Assembly (NCBI GenBank): GCA_963995505.1
Contig: OZ023185.1
Span: forward strand, 14,705,691-14,769,690
Reading direction: 5' to 3'
Length of the DNA stretch: 64,000 bases
Source of the DNA: Hypericum androsaemum
Taxonomy: Eukaryota > Streptophyta > Magnoliopsida > Malpighiales > Hypericaceae
This document shows, one piece after another, positions 11,350-24,300 of this stretch. The position numbers and the translations under genes are program-made. How positions within the stretch are numbered: the first letter of the stretch is position 1; every line of letters begins with the position of its first letter. Below the pieces are notes generated by a model. That model was given only the letters and a program-made list of their open reading frames with translations, had not been told where the DNA came from and did not search any database.

Positions 11350-12427
11350 ACATTTTTTTAGGTGGGGTCCACCCTGTCCTAGGTGGACCAACGGGTCGCC
11401 GCGAACATGAGTCTCTTTGTCCTAGGATGCCGTGGCATATTCCAATCGGCAGCGGCTACGGTTACGGTGACAGTCAGGTCAATGATTAATTGGGTTATTT
11501 AGACCAAAACTTGGGATATGCATGAGCTATTCTAATATTAGGATTTTAAATTCAAACACAGTAGCTGTCCAGTCAGCTCTTTAGTGCTCTTTTGTTGCTT
11601 TTTGTTTAATTTAATCAGGTTTTAGTTATTAACTACGAGAGAACGAGGAGAGAGGTTTGAAGGTTATCCTCCTAATTAAGCACGGGATCCACGTATGGGG
11701 CCGGCTATTATTACAATAAGAAGGCAACTGCTGGCAATCAATAGACCGGCGTGTCCCTAACAATAGATTTTTTTAATGCATTGGCCGACTTGTCGAGACA
11801 AATATATTCCAACAAATATTTATAATATGCATTGTAAAATTTCAAAATTTTAGATTAAATTAAAATAATTAATTCATTAGTTGATCATGTATTTATTTTT
11901 CTTATGTGGATTTTAGGATAGTCTTCAAGTTTATAAGTAATTTGAAATTGAATATCAAAAAGAATATATTGTAAGTAATACGAGGTCGAATTCGTCGGAT
12001 TTGGAAGATTTCGATCTACCGCCTAGCAAGAACACTCGCTTTCAAGCGAGAAAGAGGGCTGAGATTACCTACACCGGTGAGGATCTACGTTGGTCGGAGT
12101 ACGATGTGGACTTTTGATGCGACCCGGATGAAGTGCTTGACTACCCGAATTGTGAGTTTGCCTGAGTGAGTCACTAGAAATGGCATCGGGTTTGCTAATA
12201 TGATTACCCGTTTAGGCTTTGGCTTTATTTTTATTTCGTTTTTTTGTTTCTCCTTTTTCGCCCCCACTCTGTAATTTTTTTCTCTTCTAATTAATAAAAG
12301 TTCGTAATTTATTAAAAAAAATCATCAAGTTTATTTAATTACATCCACCATTTAATTGGAAAAGTGAAAAGTACACACGTATAAAAAAAAAGTGGAAAGC
12401 ACAGATTTTTCTTATCGTCCGGTGCAA
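11350..12427. other. No gene recognised; possible retroelement 3' tail at 11980-12320
   Basis: Around 11985-12116 an interrupted coding-like stretch includes LPPSKNTRFQARKRAEITYT and DLRWSEYDVDF, followed by a T-rich tail with AATAAAAG and a run of A at 12312-12320. This looks like the 3' end of a reverse-transcribed sequence, source unknown. The rest of the interval shows nothing I can support. Confidence 0.3.
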
Positions 12428-12436
12428 AGTTTAATG

Positions 12437-13432
12437 GGTAAATTACTTTTAGAATTTTACAGTTTGGTATATTCGCCTTTTAAACCCTTATATTTTTGAA
12501 ATAGATTAAAAAGTCTTCGTAGTTTGATTTTATTATAATCTCGAGTTCTTTGCTGAACTCATTAATTTGTTTTCATAGAAATTACTTACACACCCTTACA
12601 AAAAATAAAAGATTATCTCTCTTCCATTTCCATCTCTCCCTCCAACGCCGACATCAACCTTCATCGCCCTTTAGCCGGAGCTCGTCTTCAACAATAAAGA
12701 TTCCACCCACTACGCATTCCCCTCCCCCCGATCCTCTTCTATCTCCAACGACCCCACCGGAGACAATTAGGGCGAGGCAGCATGCTAGAACACTCGGTTC
12801 CCCCAATGTTAGGGTTTTGAGGAAGGGGAAAGAAGTAATTGAGACGTTGCTCCACCTGGCGGTCAGGATGAACGACCTCGCTACGAGCTGCTTGGCACCT
12901 CCTTTACCTTCAGACCCTTTATCTCGTTGTAGAACCTCCCATTTGTCTTTTTTTTTCCTTGCATTTTTTGATTTGGACGAGAGATTGAAAGAAGAACCCT
13001 AGAATATGGGGTTAATTTAATTTGGGGGAGATGAGATGAGAAGTGAAAGAGCCTGAAATAAAAAGAGTCGAGGATCTTAGAAGATGGAGTCACTTCTCTC
13101 TCTCTCTGTCTCCCCCCGTTGTTGTTGTGCCCGATTGGAGAGGGGATATGGGTGCTCGCCGGAAGAGAGGGGATGGGGGTGCTCGCTGGAAGATGACCGG
13201 AGTAGGTGTTCCCCAGCAAAATGACCGGGAGAAGATGACCAGAAGTATTAGTTGACCAGAGTATGGTTTAACATTCATTTCAAATATTAAAAAAAAATTG
13301 ATTGATGACGTCAGTGAAAGATCCAAAACTATAATAAAATCAAATTACGGATTTTTTTAAATCTATTTTAAAAATACAGAAAGAAGAGATGTTAATATGC
13401 CAAATTTCAGAGTTCTGAGAACAATTTATACT
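12437..13432. mobile_element. Long-TIR MULE, 996 bp
   Basis: About 110 bp at the left end (GGTAAATTACTTTTAGAA...) matches the reverse complement of the right end (AGTATAAATTGTTCTCAGAA...), including a shared TTTGATTTTATTATA block. Flanking sequences AGTTTAATG (12428-12436) and AGTTTAATT (13433-13441) agree at 8 of 9 positions, consistent with a Mutator-type duplication. The interior has a GC-rich, Pro/Ser/Arg-coding frame (12550-13002), perhaps a captured host leader or exon, which I could not identify. Confidence 0.72.
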
Positions 13433-13569
13433 AGTTTAATTGCAAGTGAATGATATACACACGTTGTCGACGTTGATGGGGTGGGTTATCCATATTATGG
13501 AGTGGGTCCGGGTGGGATTTTAATATAGAAAAACATTCGCTTTAGTACTTTGCAGCAATTGTGTAATTT

Positions 13570-13800
13570 ATTGGAGTATTTTTTCTAAGGGAGATTTATT
13601 TCTCTGACAATTTCTTGAATGGGGTTCTCGAAAAATATTTTTCCTGTTTGGTGTTAAGCACAAAAATACTCGAAAACTAGCATTTACGTTTATAAGAAAA
13701 TGTTACAAACTGAGCATTTTCTCTTTGACCATGCTCTATTTAGAGCGTTTTCTCTGAAAACCCAGGCAATATTTTAAATAACACAAAAATGCCTCATCTT
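13570..13800. repeat. Dispersed repeat, copy 2, with palindrome run
   Basis: Matches 3410-3610 from GAGTATTTTTTCTAAGGG onward. It is followed by palindromes such as AAAATGTT...GAGCATTTT and AAAATGCC...GGGCGTTTTT, the same architecture as near 3500 but with different arm sequences. Confidence 0.5.
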
Positions 13801-13849
13801 GGGCGTTTTTAGCAAAATTAGATTGTTGGTATCGTAAATTAGATATGCG

Positions 13850-14400
13850 ATCGACGGATTTTAGTTGGTGACCCTTAACTTCTTAGTCTGAAGTCCGATT
13901 GAGGTAATTCAAGTTGGTGTGTTAAGCTGAGACGTATATCTACAACTTTTGAGTTTATTACTTCTCTCAATTCGTAGTGTAAAGGTATCAACAATTCGTT
14001 TGAAGTTAAAAGTCGACCGAGTTATGATCAACTAATTTCGGTCCGGGAGCCACAACTTCTTACCCCGGAGTCCGATTGAAGTAATACAAGTTGTTGTGTG
14101 AAGTTGAGATATATATCTACAACTTTTAAGTTTATTACTTCTCTTAATTTGGAGAACAAGGATGTTAAAAATTCGTTTGAATTCAAGAGTCGACCGAGTT
14201 ATAGTTGACTAATTTTGGTTGGGGAGCCACAATTTCTTACCCCAAAGTCTGATCGAAGTAATTTAAGTTTCTGTGTGAAGTTGAGATGTATATCTCCAAC
14301 TTTGAAATTTATTATTTCTCTTAATTCGGAGTGTAAAGATATCGATTATCGACTTCAAAAATATTATAAAAAAGTTTTAATGGCACCTTTTAATTAGTCG
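13850..14400. repeat. Three tandem ~180-bp modules
   Basis: The phrase GGGAGCCACAACTTCTTACC and its variants recurs at about 13868, 14044 and 14221, each followed by GAAGTCCGATTGA, TATATCTACAACTTT and GTCGACCGAGTTAT-like text. Unit length is 177-182 bp. No coding sequence. The same module occurs inside three MULE-type elements elsewhere in the window. Confidence 0.75.
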
Positions 14401-14689
14401 CTCCAAACGTGCATTATGGTTAGCTATCTTTTTCTTGATGAATTTAATGTCTGTTTAAAAAGGTATATGTTATTCATTTTGGACAAAAAATTCACAATCA
14501 CTTCTTTTTTTTATTGGGAGATGTAGATGTATTAACAAAAATAAATAAACAAAGACTGCTATGAACCTGATATGCCAATTATTCTTATCATGTTAACATT
14601 ACCAGAATCAGTGAATTGGGTAATTCAGATGTGAGTGGGACCAGTGAAATTGATTCAAATAATTGTAGGATAAGCTAATCAATTAAATG

Positions 14690-15850
14690 CCCTGGATTTG
14701 GTATGGAGAGAGAGATTTTTTGTACCAAACAAAATTTAATATGGCTCTTTGATCTTGATGATTAAGCGCGCGTCCGAGATCTGACGGTTATAATTCGTAT
14801 GGACATTTTTGTCTTTTATTCACCCTCCTCTATTTTTCCCTTCTCTCCCCTCCCTGCCATATTTCTCTTTTGCCTTTTACCCCTCTCTCTCTCTTTCTCT
14901 CTTACTCCCTCATCTTTCTCTCTAATTAAAAATTTATGGTTCCAGATCTGAGGTCGACGACGTTGCCACGAGCCCGACGCCGACCATCACTCTGACGCCG
15001 ACGAGGAGCAGACCGGAGTTCGATTGTGAATAAGGGGCGACGGTGAGAAGCGATCGAGAAGTTTCGGTTGGGAAGCCACAAGCTCTTACTCCGAAGTCCG
15101 ATTGAGCTAATTCAAGTTGCTGTATAAATCTGAGATATAGAACTACAACTTTATAGTTTATGACTTCTCCAAATTCGAAGTGAAAGGATGTCGAAAATAC
15201 TTTTGAAGCTATGAGTCGATCGAGTTACAAAAATATATTTCGGTTGGGGACAACAAGTTCTTACTCCAGAGTCTAATTAAGGTGATTCAAGTTGATGTAC
15301 GAAGGTGAGATGTATATCTACAACTTTGTAGTTTATGACTTCTCCAAATTTGGAGTGGAAAGATGTCGAAAATATGTTTGAAGTCAATAGTCGATCGAGT
15401 TACAAGCCCAGATTATATCAAATGGCATGCTCAAGTTATATCAAATGGCATGCCCAGATTAATATTGAATAAAATATAATTAATTAAATAATTAGTCAAA
15501 TGGCAGGTCCGAGTACAATTAAATGACATGTCTAGTTACGTAAAATGGTACGCTCGATTATGTAAAACGGCATGCCCGATTACGTAAAATGGCATGTCCG
15601 ATTACGATAATATTAATTAATACTTATAATAAAAATTAAATAATTAGTTAAATAATATATTAATTTGCTTTCTTTCAGTGTAATATAGGAATAAAGACAA
15701 AAATAAAATAAAAAAGGGCACTTGAACACACTCTCCTAATCCCCCTCTCTTCTCTCTCCTTGTGCGTGTCAATTTTTCCATTGTTGTTTGACTATTTTAC
15801 CCCTCCTAGACAGTACAGAAAACATCGATCCTGTATCGAATCCAGGCCCC
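14690..15850. mobile_element. Mutator-type non-autonomous element, 1161 bp
   Basis: The left end CCCTGGATTTGGTATGG pairs with the reverse complement of the right end, GGGGCCTGGATTCGATAC. The flanks AATTAAATG (14681-14689) and AATTAAATA (15851-15859) agree at 8 of 9 positions. Inside are a GC-rich leader-like block near 14950-15060, two ~180-bp modules (15055-15420) and a 22-bp array with core GATTACGTAAAATGGCATGTCC-like units (15420-15605). It is the same family as 49307-50566, which lies in the opposite orientation, and the outer element at 42518-45783. Confidence 0.75.
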
Positions 15851-15859
15851 AATTAAATA

Positions 15860-17435
15860 GTATACTAACGTCATTTACAATGACAGAGTAGAACCCATTA
15901 ACTTGGTGGTGGATAAGGCTGGTAAATTTAGTTCCCAGTAAGATCTTCATAAAGCGATCATCCATTACACCGAAACTAATTTTAAAAAAAGAACTCACTT
16001 TTGTGCTGCAATTCTATTTGTTAAGATGGTAGATGCTTTAGATTAATTTGATGAGATGTCATCCACAATCAATATTTTATTTAAAAAGTAATTACCGTAT
16101 AGGCATTCCCTTTCTATCATGCGGAAGTTACTGGGTCCCTACACGCTTTTGCCTTTCTTTTCATTTCTCTTTTACCCCTTTCGTATAACACTCGGTAATA
16201 AAACTAGTAACTAACTAATCTAAATTTAAGTTGAGTATTGTTAGATTTTTAATAGTTCGAACTTGATACTTCTTAGTTAAGCTAAAATATAGTTTAATTG
16301 ATTGATCCAAGTGATTGTTAATTATATTATCTATTTGATTGTTCAGATTTTTTTTTTAAATTTATTGACAATGTATGATTTATTTCTCTCTCTTTCTCAT
16401 AAGAATTTTAAGAATATTTCTAGACATATATGATGAAGATTAAAAAGATAATATGGTGATAACCTATTTTGGAATCATTTACGAAAAATTTCTCATCACT
16501 TTTCATAGCAAGAATATCCGAAATTCTGAAGTTATTGTAATTATGTTTGATGTTGTTTATAGAAAGATTTTTCAAAATTACATTAGTCGATGTTGTAAAT
16601 ATATATATAAATAAATTTGTTGATTTAAAAAAATAAAATAAAAAATGCATTTGTTTAATGTTCATAATCTCTGGGATATATATTAAAGATTTTCTAATCT
16701 TGATTGCTAATGATTGGGTTGGGTTCAGTGATGTTGGGGCTCAGCAGCACGAATCTGATAACTGACCCATCTAACGGCACATCATCCCCAATAGAAAAAT
16801 ATCTCAACGGCACATATCCCTACGATATATAAATCCCAATGGCAAATCATCTCAAGGGCACAAAAATCCCAACAGCACAAAAAATCTCAATGCAAAACCG
16901 ACGGTACATCAATTTAAAAAAATAAAGTCGTAATTCGTGTTGATCGTTAATTTTTTTTTCAAAAATATATTATAATCGCAAAAACTTCATACGATTCAAA
17001 AGTAATGGTCCGTCGAAATTTTAATTTGTTTATTAAAAAAACTCTGACACTTGCGTCAGACCTACAACATGGTACTGCAGGACCCGTGTTGTCCGCTAAT
17101 ATAAGCTGTGTAACAGTCTCCGTTAAAAGTAACTTCACAGTGATTAGTTTAATTGGTGTATAACGACGTGAAGTTGATGAAATGGTTTTTTTCATATTAT
17201 ATCTAATTAATTAATTAATTAGCATTATTCTTGTTAAAATGGTACACAACAGAACTCCACCAACATTAAATATTTACTTGATATTCTTTGCAGCTATCCT
17301 TTTTCATGTCATGTGAACTTAGATGTTTCCTTAACTGATCACAAAAACACTTGGGAGGACTTAATTGATAGGAAAAAAATAATTATTTGTTACAAAACCT
17401 GCAAAAGTTTGGTTGTTTGAAGAGGTGAAATATTA
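15860..17435. other. AT-rich intergenic DNA, short repeat at 16755-16905
   Basis: No gene is supported. From 16755 to 16905 there are about seven loose repeats of a TCCCAACGGCACAT-like unit. Open frames nearby are short and of biased composition. Confidence 0.5.
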
Positions 17436-17439
17436 CAAT

Positions 17440-17945
17440 TTTATATGAACGCGGGACAATCTTATACGAACGAGGATGCTCGATCCGTCTTTGCCCTATT
17501 TGCGGAGATGAAGATGAGAGCATAGATCACATTTTCCTTACTTGCCATACCCAAGAAGCGTTTGGGACTTATTTGTGCACCGAGTTGGTATTCGATGGTG
17601 TAGAAGCTCGAATATAACTTCCTCTATTGAGGAATGGATGGGTCTATTGCGCGGTGAAATGATTAAAAAGGTGTAGCATGCATTATACGGAGCTATATTT
17701 TGGGAGCTTTAGTTAGTAAGAAACATAGCTTTTTTTCAAGGTAAAAGTGCAACCAAGAGTTTTTTACTCATACTATCACTTGCTCAGTCTACGAGTGGCT
17801 CAGATAGTAGACCTACTTTTATACATGGAGTTTCTACGAGATCGGTGAGATTAAACGTATAACTAACAAGTAGCATAGACATTTTTTACTAGTTGGTATA
17901 AATATTTGGGTATATATAAATTAATTCATTAAAAAATAAAAGCTG
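17440..17945 (+). pseudogene. 3' end of a degenerate LINE reverse transcriptase
   Basis: With one or two frame breaks the sequence reads CPICGDEDESIDHIFLTC, the zinc-binding zf-RVT segment typical of plant L1-type LINE ORF2 C-termini. After it come EEWMGLLRGEMIKK and a terminal RLN..LTSSIDIFY signature, then an A-rich tail near 17930-17940. Only the last ~170 codons survive, as expected for a 5'-truncated LINE insertion. Confidence 0.72.
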
Positions 17946-18506
17946 TGTATACCTCCCGAAAGGACTAGTTAATTTATGCAAATTACATCGACTAATGAAG
18001 TTGATTGCCTATCAGTAACGACGTTGTGGATTACTCTTCTTAATTGTTAATTAATTAAGGATGTCCATTATTATCTTGCTAATTGTGTTTCATGAGTGGG
18101 ACGACGACGATCCACTTGCTGAAAATGATAGGCGTGGTCCAGCCTACTAAACAAAATCAAAATGTAATCCTTTTTGAAAGGGAATCAAAATGTGATCCTT
18201 ATTACGTTTGAAAGTAACACGTATTTGGCCCCTGGGATCCTTTTAATATTCAATCCCCTTTGTTGCTTTATGAACTTTTCAAGCACCAACATGCAATTTT
18301 TAATATATTTAAATAAGTTAAGATACAAGGTTTACCACTTTTTACAAATTAGTATAGGATTAATTTCAGGTAAGTACCCAATGATGTTAAGGATGAGCAC
18401 ATAAGTACCCAAAAAATAAATCATGTGTTTTTCTCTGTTAGGCATATTAATCGAAAGTTCTTAACAACTGTTTGTAAATAATACTAAATCGATAATAATT
18501 AAAAGG

Positions 18507-19329
18507 GTAAAATAGCGATAGAATCTTGTTATTTGAATAAATTGATGAACCAGGATAATCTAGTATTATTTAGTCTCTGATGTTTCATAAATTAATTGAT
18601 TAGTCCCTGAACCCAAATAATAAATTCCAGTAACTTTTCCGGAGAAATAATATTAAAGTACCAAAAATGTCCCTGAGTTCATCAAAACTTTACAAAACTG
18701 CCATAGGTCTCAAAAATACTCCAATATCTATTCTTCTTTTTCTTCCTCATCATTAACCCGACCCTACAAAATCAAAGCAACCAAAAATCCAACGGAGCAA
18801 TACCCACCTGCCTTAAAGCTTGATGCTTTGATCCCAGTCTCCTCCTAGGTTCTGCTAAAGCTTCGATTTTTATATAGAAAATAAGAGTGAAAAGCTCCTT
18901 GGTGCCCTAGAAAGTTTGGAAATTTATAAGGAATGCTTGTACGAGGGAAGTCGCGAACGAGCAATCCCGTAGCTTTCAACGGAATGGGAAATGGGTTGGG
19001 AGGGAAAGGATTTTAGATGATGATAGTAAGAGATTGAGTGAGCTTCCAGATTGACAAACCGTGATTTGGAGACTCTAGTGGTGTTTACTTTTGGGTAACG
19101 ACAGGGGGAGAGAAAGCCAGTGGTGAAATCCCGTACCTATGGCAGTTTTGTAAATTTTGGATGAATTTAGGGGCATTTTTGGTACTTTAATATTGTTTCA
19201 CCTGAAAAGTTATCGGAATTTGAGTTCAGGGACTAATTAATTAGTTTATGAAATATCAGGGACTAAATAATACTAGGTTGTCCTTATTCATCAATTTATT
19301 CAAACAACAGGGACCTGTGACTATTTTAC
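18507..19329. mobile_element. Fold-back-like element with ~200-bp terminal inverted repeats
   Basis: 18507-18705 and the reverse complement of 19135-19329 match over nearly their whole length, sharing TTTGAATAAATTGATGAA, TAGTATTATTTAGTC and AGTACCAAAAATG. The outermost shared text is GTAAAATAG. A target duplication is not obvious. The interior, about 430 bp, has no recognisable gene. Confidence 0.7.
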
Positions 19330-20223
19330 ATGTTTTGTATGAGAAAAACTTCCTTCCTCCTCTCTCCAGGAAGAAAGCACCCAAAATGTTTTGAACGAGA
19401 AAAACTTCCTTCATACTCATCTGCTATATTTTTAAGAATTGATTTCAAAATTTCTATTTAAATTTGAACAATACGTATTCAAAGATGACCATTTAACTTT
19501 TTCTTATACTACCTGATGATTCAAGACATTTAAATTGTAACAACTTCCTCAGCTTGTTGGGTTAGTTGATGACCATTTAGCTGATGGTAGATAAACCCCG
19601 CTTCCGTTATGGGAATCGCCAATTCAGCAGACGAATTGAATTCCGTATAAGCCCCTCGCTACGTAATCCTGATAATTAACTAAGAGTTAAGATGGGTTAT
19701 ACAGAATATAGAGATGACCAACGTGAACAAGTTAAACGGGGCAACAGCTAGCTGTTGCTTGGAAGCTGAACCTTGAGGTTGCTTGTTTAATGTAAGAACC
19801 TCATCTGCAACTAAACAGAAACAGCCTGTTCTTTCCAGGACTTGTGTGGTTTGTGACACATGCCAACCAACATTCTGTTACAAACAATGTGCGTTCTTAT
19901 TCCGGTTTGACTTGGATTAACTGAAATGAGTTGTTCCATCTTAACCACAAGTTCTCGAGTTCGAGCTCGGGAAATGCAACAGTGTTAAAACTTGTAGGAA
20001 TACATGGGCACCACGTTTAGTCTGAGCAAACGTGCAGGGATGTTCTTGACAATGACAAAAGTTGAGGATTAATTGTGGTTAATCAGGAATTGGTCAGCTT
20101 CAAACCTTCCTTCTGAATAGGGAATGGTGACAGAGACCAAGTCTACACTCTAAAGAAAGGAACCTCTCTCTTCCCCAAGCATCTGGTGCTGGTTGTTTTC
20201 TGTTCTCAAATTCGGGTCTCTTC

Positions 20224-20364
20224 ATGGCGTCGGCATTCTTCCGAGGACATTGCTGGCTAGTGCCGAGCGTAGCTGCCCGGAACTTCCTCTCTCCCTCTCG
20301 TTCCGCATTCCAGAACGAGCTTTCCGGAGCACGGAAAGCTCATTCTGGAATACCGACGTAGTAA
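20224..20364 (+). other. 46-codon open frame overlapping a near-perfect hairpin
   Basis: ATG at 20224 opens a frame starting MASAFFRGHCWLVPSVAARN, with the Arg/Ala/Ser bias of a mitochondrial presequence, ending at a TAG near 20362. It lies in a locally GC-rich stretch. At 20307-20326 and 20332-20351 two 20-bp arms with one mismatch flank a 5-bp loop (GAGCA). Possible readings are the first exon of an unrecognised gene, a small-RNA-type inverted repeat, or a TE remnant. I cannot choose between them. Confidence 0.25.
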
Positions 20365-20614
20365 CTGTCACCTGCTATTCAGGATCTGCTATACAAGTCG
20401 GATCCTTCGATTCAAACTAAGCCTATCGACATCCCCTAAGTTCACTTTGAACCCAGTAGTTCTTACAAGTTCCGCGGTTATGGTAGCTATGGTACCGAGT
20501 TAAGCGGACTGTGTGTACATACTCTTACCCTTCTATTGTTTGATGAACCACAAGGCGGACCATAGAAGTCTCAACATAAAATACAAAAAGATTTATTGCG
20601 CTGGAAATATGTAT

Positions 20615-21064
20615 AGGAATTTTCATATCCTATCCAAAAATTTAAGGTAGTGAATATGTGGATCTTCCACTTTTATAAACAGGCCCAACACAATTGCTAT
20701 TTCCGATGTGGAATTTTCTCCAACACACCCCATCAAACGATGCCCATCGGGCTGAAGTTTGCAGCAATTGGCTCTGATACCATATATGAATTTTCATATC
20801 CTACCCAAAACTTTAAGGTATTGAGTACGTGGATCTTCTACTTTTATAAACAGGCCCAACACGATTGCCACTTCCGATGTGACATTTTTTCCAACACATC
20901 CCATCAAACAATGCCTATCGGGCTGAAGTTTGCAGCAATTGGCTCTGATACCATATATGAATTTTCATATCCTACCCAAAATCTTAAGGTATTGAGTATG
21001 TGGATCTTCTACCCTTATAAACAGTCCCAACACGATTGCCATTTTCGATGTGGAATTTTCTCCA
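20615..21064 (-). mobile_element. Tandem TRIM retrotransposon array: three short LTRs, two internal domains
   Basis: On the minus strand three ~110-bp LTR-like units (about 20958-21064, 20787-20896, 20615-20725) start TGTTGG (the first lacks the terminal bases) and end near AAAATTCA. They are separated by two ~61-bp spacers (20897-20957, 20726-20786). Each spacer opens with TGGTATCAGAGCC, the classic primer-binding site complementary to initiator-Met tRNA, and closes with a purine-rich GATGGG tract just before the next TGTTGG. Repeat period is 171 bp. This is the layout of a TRIM element in tandem, with no coding capacity. A long open frame crossing it on the plus strand is incidental. Confidence 0.8.
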
Positions 21065-21320
21065 AGAAGGAACCGTGCCTGGTTCAATTATACTATTCTC
21101 GTATAAACCATTATACACAGGAAATCAAGTGTAACAAGCTATACCTACGTAGATACTCTCAACAAGCAGAGAATGGTGAGGGAAAAAAATGGTGTGAACT
21201 GTACAGGGAGCAACTAAGCTCATTGAGCATCGATGAATCTAAATATGGTACCTCCATTTTAGGAGAGAAAGTTAAGGTTCTCCTACGGTACCTCGTCAAA
21301 TGGCAACTTCCATTCGGCTC

Positions 21321-24300
21321 TCACGTGTCTCGAGCCATCGTTTTCTCGTTCTTGGACTTGTCAAGCCGCCGGCGAGCGAATTCTTGAATCTGGCGGTCCT
21401 GATCTCTGAGCATCTGCTCCATATTGTTCGAGGGAACAAGCAATGGACCAGACACATAGATCTTGTTTCCTCTCGGACGCTGTAGGCGAACAAAGTTCAG
21501 ATCAAGTATTGTGACAACAACGGGTTACACTTTGATCGCGAGAAATGAAAGCTTAAGGTATGATTAGAGAGCATGCCAAGAGGTTAATTTTTTTTGGTTT
21601 TGTATAGTCATAATAGGAATCCAGAAACCAATCCGCTCGGTTCAAAGAGCAAACCATTTAATAAGTAACCTAGTTGATTAATCAACGAGAAAAGACTGAA
21701 ACCTATGTAATGAAAAAGACTGTGCAAGAAAAGTTGAAGAATTTTTAGTGATAGGTATAGCTCATGCTTATTTTAGACAATGTTGGTAGGAAAACGTACC
21801 AAAGTTGGCTCTCTGGCTCCAGATTTACTTCCTCCAGAAGGAGAGTCTGGCATCTTCTGCAATTGATCCGTTCTTAATGCAGGTCTCGAGCCATTTAACA
21901 TTACATGTGACCTTCCAACCTGCTTTGCCACTTCTGGTTGAGAAACACTCGGTGTTTCCAGACGATCATCCGGCAGAGTAGTTCGAGTTGCCACTAGTCC
22001 AGAGAGTGTGGTTCTTCCGGAGACCATCGACATATCATTAGGACCCTTTCCAGCCTTCAGCCAGCCAGCCCCTTGGACTAATAATGGGCCCGAGTGTGAC
22101 ACATTCCTGCGTGATTGCTCTGAGGAGTCTCTTTTCCCTTCTCTCACACCGTGTGGATCCTTCGAAGGATCAATTAGGAAGCCGGAAGCTGCATAATCCC
22201 TATGCGAGGTGAACATCTCGCCTCTCGTGCTGGCATTACTGGTACGTCTTCTCTGAAATTAGATGACATTGTTAACATCTCAAGGGAACCAAAGACGTAA
22301 ACTAAGAAAACAGAGATAACAAATCCACTCTTCAATTGTACATTCTCTTTTTAAAAAGCATTATGGTGGTTCCATCTTAACATAGATTAGTCATTAACCC
22401 GAACCATGAAAAGGATTGATATGATGCAAGGTCACCAAGGAACCTTAGCATGCGGACATGTAAGACCTATGTTCTAGGACGTGCACTTACCTTCATTGGC
22501 CCAAAAATTTATCCTTTTTTTTGCTTCTTTTCGACATCAGAGATGTTCATTATGCTAAACATCAATTTTCTTTTTAAAGCATAGGTTTTTATAAGTTGGA
22601 CCTGTCAAGAAAGTTCAAGGAAGCCGAAAGTATCATCATGTCAGGATTTATACTAAATCTGGTTAGGAATTACCTGAACAAGTGCTGACATATCAGGATT
22701 GGTATTGGATTCATGAGAAACAAGAGACTCCTTCGCCCCATTCCTCCTTGACACACCAGGTCCTTGCTGACCTTGCCTGTAGAATTTTCAGTTAACACGG
22801 CAGATCAACTGGCGAGACGGCGGATCATCGGTGGATTCAAGTGAACATTTGGTAAATGTAGATGATTTAGTACCTTCTAGATTCTTCATCCCGCATTTTA
22901 GCGTCCATTTCTTTGCTGGGGGGATACTTGGGCAAAGTTGAAGGATCACAAGCATATGGTTTTGTGGTAAAGTACTGTTTGGCAAGAGGGATGGAGTTAA
23001 AAACAATGATGAAAAGAAGATAACCATAAAAAGGATCACAGAAAGTTGCGAGTGATTTCAGTGAGTTTGCATCTACCGAAAAGATTATTTAGCTACTAAA
23101 CAATAAGAAACTTGTGTGTTGCCGTGACTGATTTCTCCGTCATGTTGCTCATTTTAACGGAATGTAGACATACAAAAAGAACTTCAAAATCCGATGGATC
23201 AAGCAAGAAATTTAGCCCAAAAGACTGCATGAATCACCACCATCCAATATGATTGAAGTGCGAAATTTCGTGTTCGCTATACCTCACTCTGTAGAGCAGT
23301 AGCTGTTGTCCCTCGAAGAACTGGATCAACAGAAAGTAGCACCTCCAGAAGGCCAACAGCGGTTGATGGGCAATCTTTGAATGTCTCTGCAACACATCGT
23401 CTGTACGGCCGTTGAGGTTTGATTACTGATGAATGAGGTAATTTTGCTCTTCTCCAATAATCCTCGGAAGGTGACCCACAAAGCTTAAATATCTTGTGCA
23501 ATTGTTCGACCTAGAAACAAAGGATGAATCCTGTCAGGGTAATAAACACAAGTTTCAAGCCGGCCTAAAAAAAAATCAAACAATTATTCACATACAGAGA
23601 CGCTAATGATAAAACAAAGTGAACAAACTCATAGGCCATTGCGGCATACCTCTGTTCTTCCAGGTAAAATAGGCTTTCCGTAGTATAGCTCGCCAAGTAT
23701 GCAACCACTGCTCCACATATCTACAGCAACTCCATATTTAGAAGCTCCGAGCAAAAGTTCGGGTGCTCTATACCACAGGGTCACCACGCGGCTGGTCAAC
23801 TGTACACTGCTCCGAGGATCATAGAAAGTTGCCAAACCAAAGTCCGCAATTTTCAAGATCCCGTTGTTGTCAATAAGAAGATTTGAACCCTTTATGTCAC
23901 GGTGAAGGACACTGCGACTGTGACAGTGTTCAAGTCCGCTTAAAAGTTGTTTCATGTAGCATTTTATCTGACAGAAAAACAAAATGGACGTCAAGTCAAG
24001 ATCGTAGGCATGCTTTGAAAGCAGAAGGAACTTAAAATCAAATCCAGGTAAATACAGAAGCTTCAAATAAAGTACCTGAGGTTCACCGAATTGGATGCCA
24101 GGAATGGAGGAAAGTCCAGTGAGATCATGTTCCATGTACTCAAAGACAAGATACAAGCTAGACGAATTCTGGGATGTTATCAAACCCTCTAATTTAATGA
24201 TGTTGGGATGATCAAGCCTGCGCAGTATAAGTATTTCGCGAGCCATGAATTTGACACTCTCTATATCTTTATTGTCAAATCGGACTTTCTTAAGAGCGAC

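Noticed and set aside
20650..21387. Plus-strand 245-codon frame
   Set aside because: It runs through the tandem TRIM units, and its repeated residues simply reflect the 171-bp repeat.
21773..21800. Stop at 21773 as the natural end of the kinase
   Set aside because: A good donor at 21799 and an in-phase final exon at 21321-21479 encode the family's conserved C-terminal VSGPLLVPSNN motif, so the stop lies in an intron.
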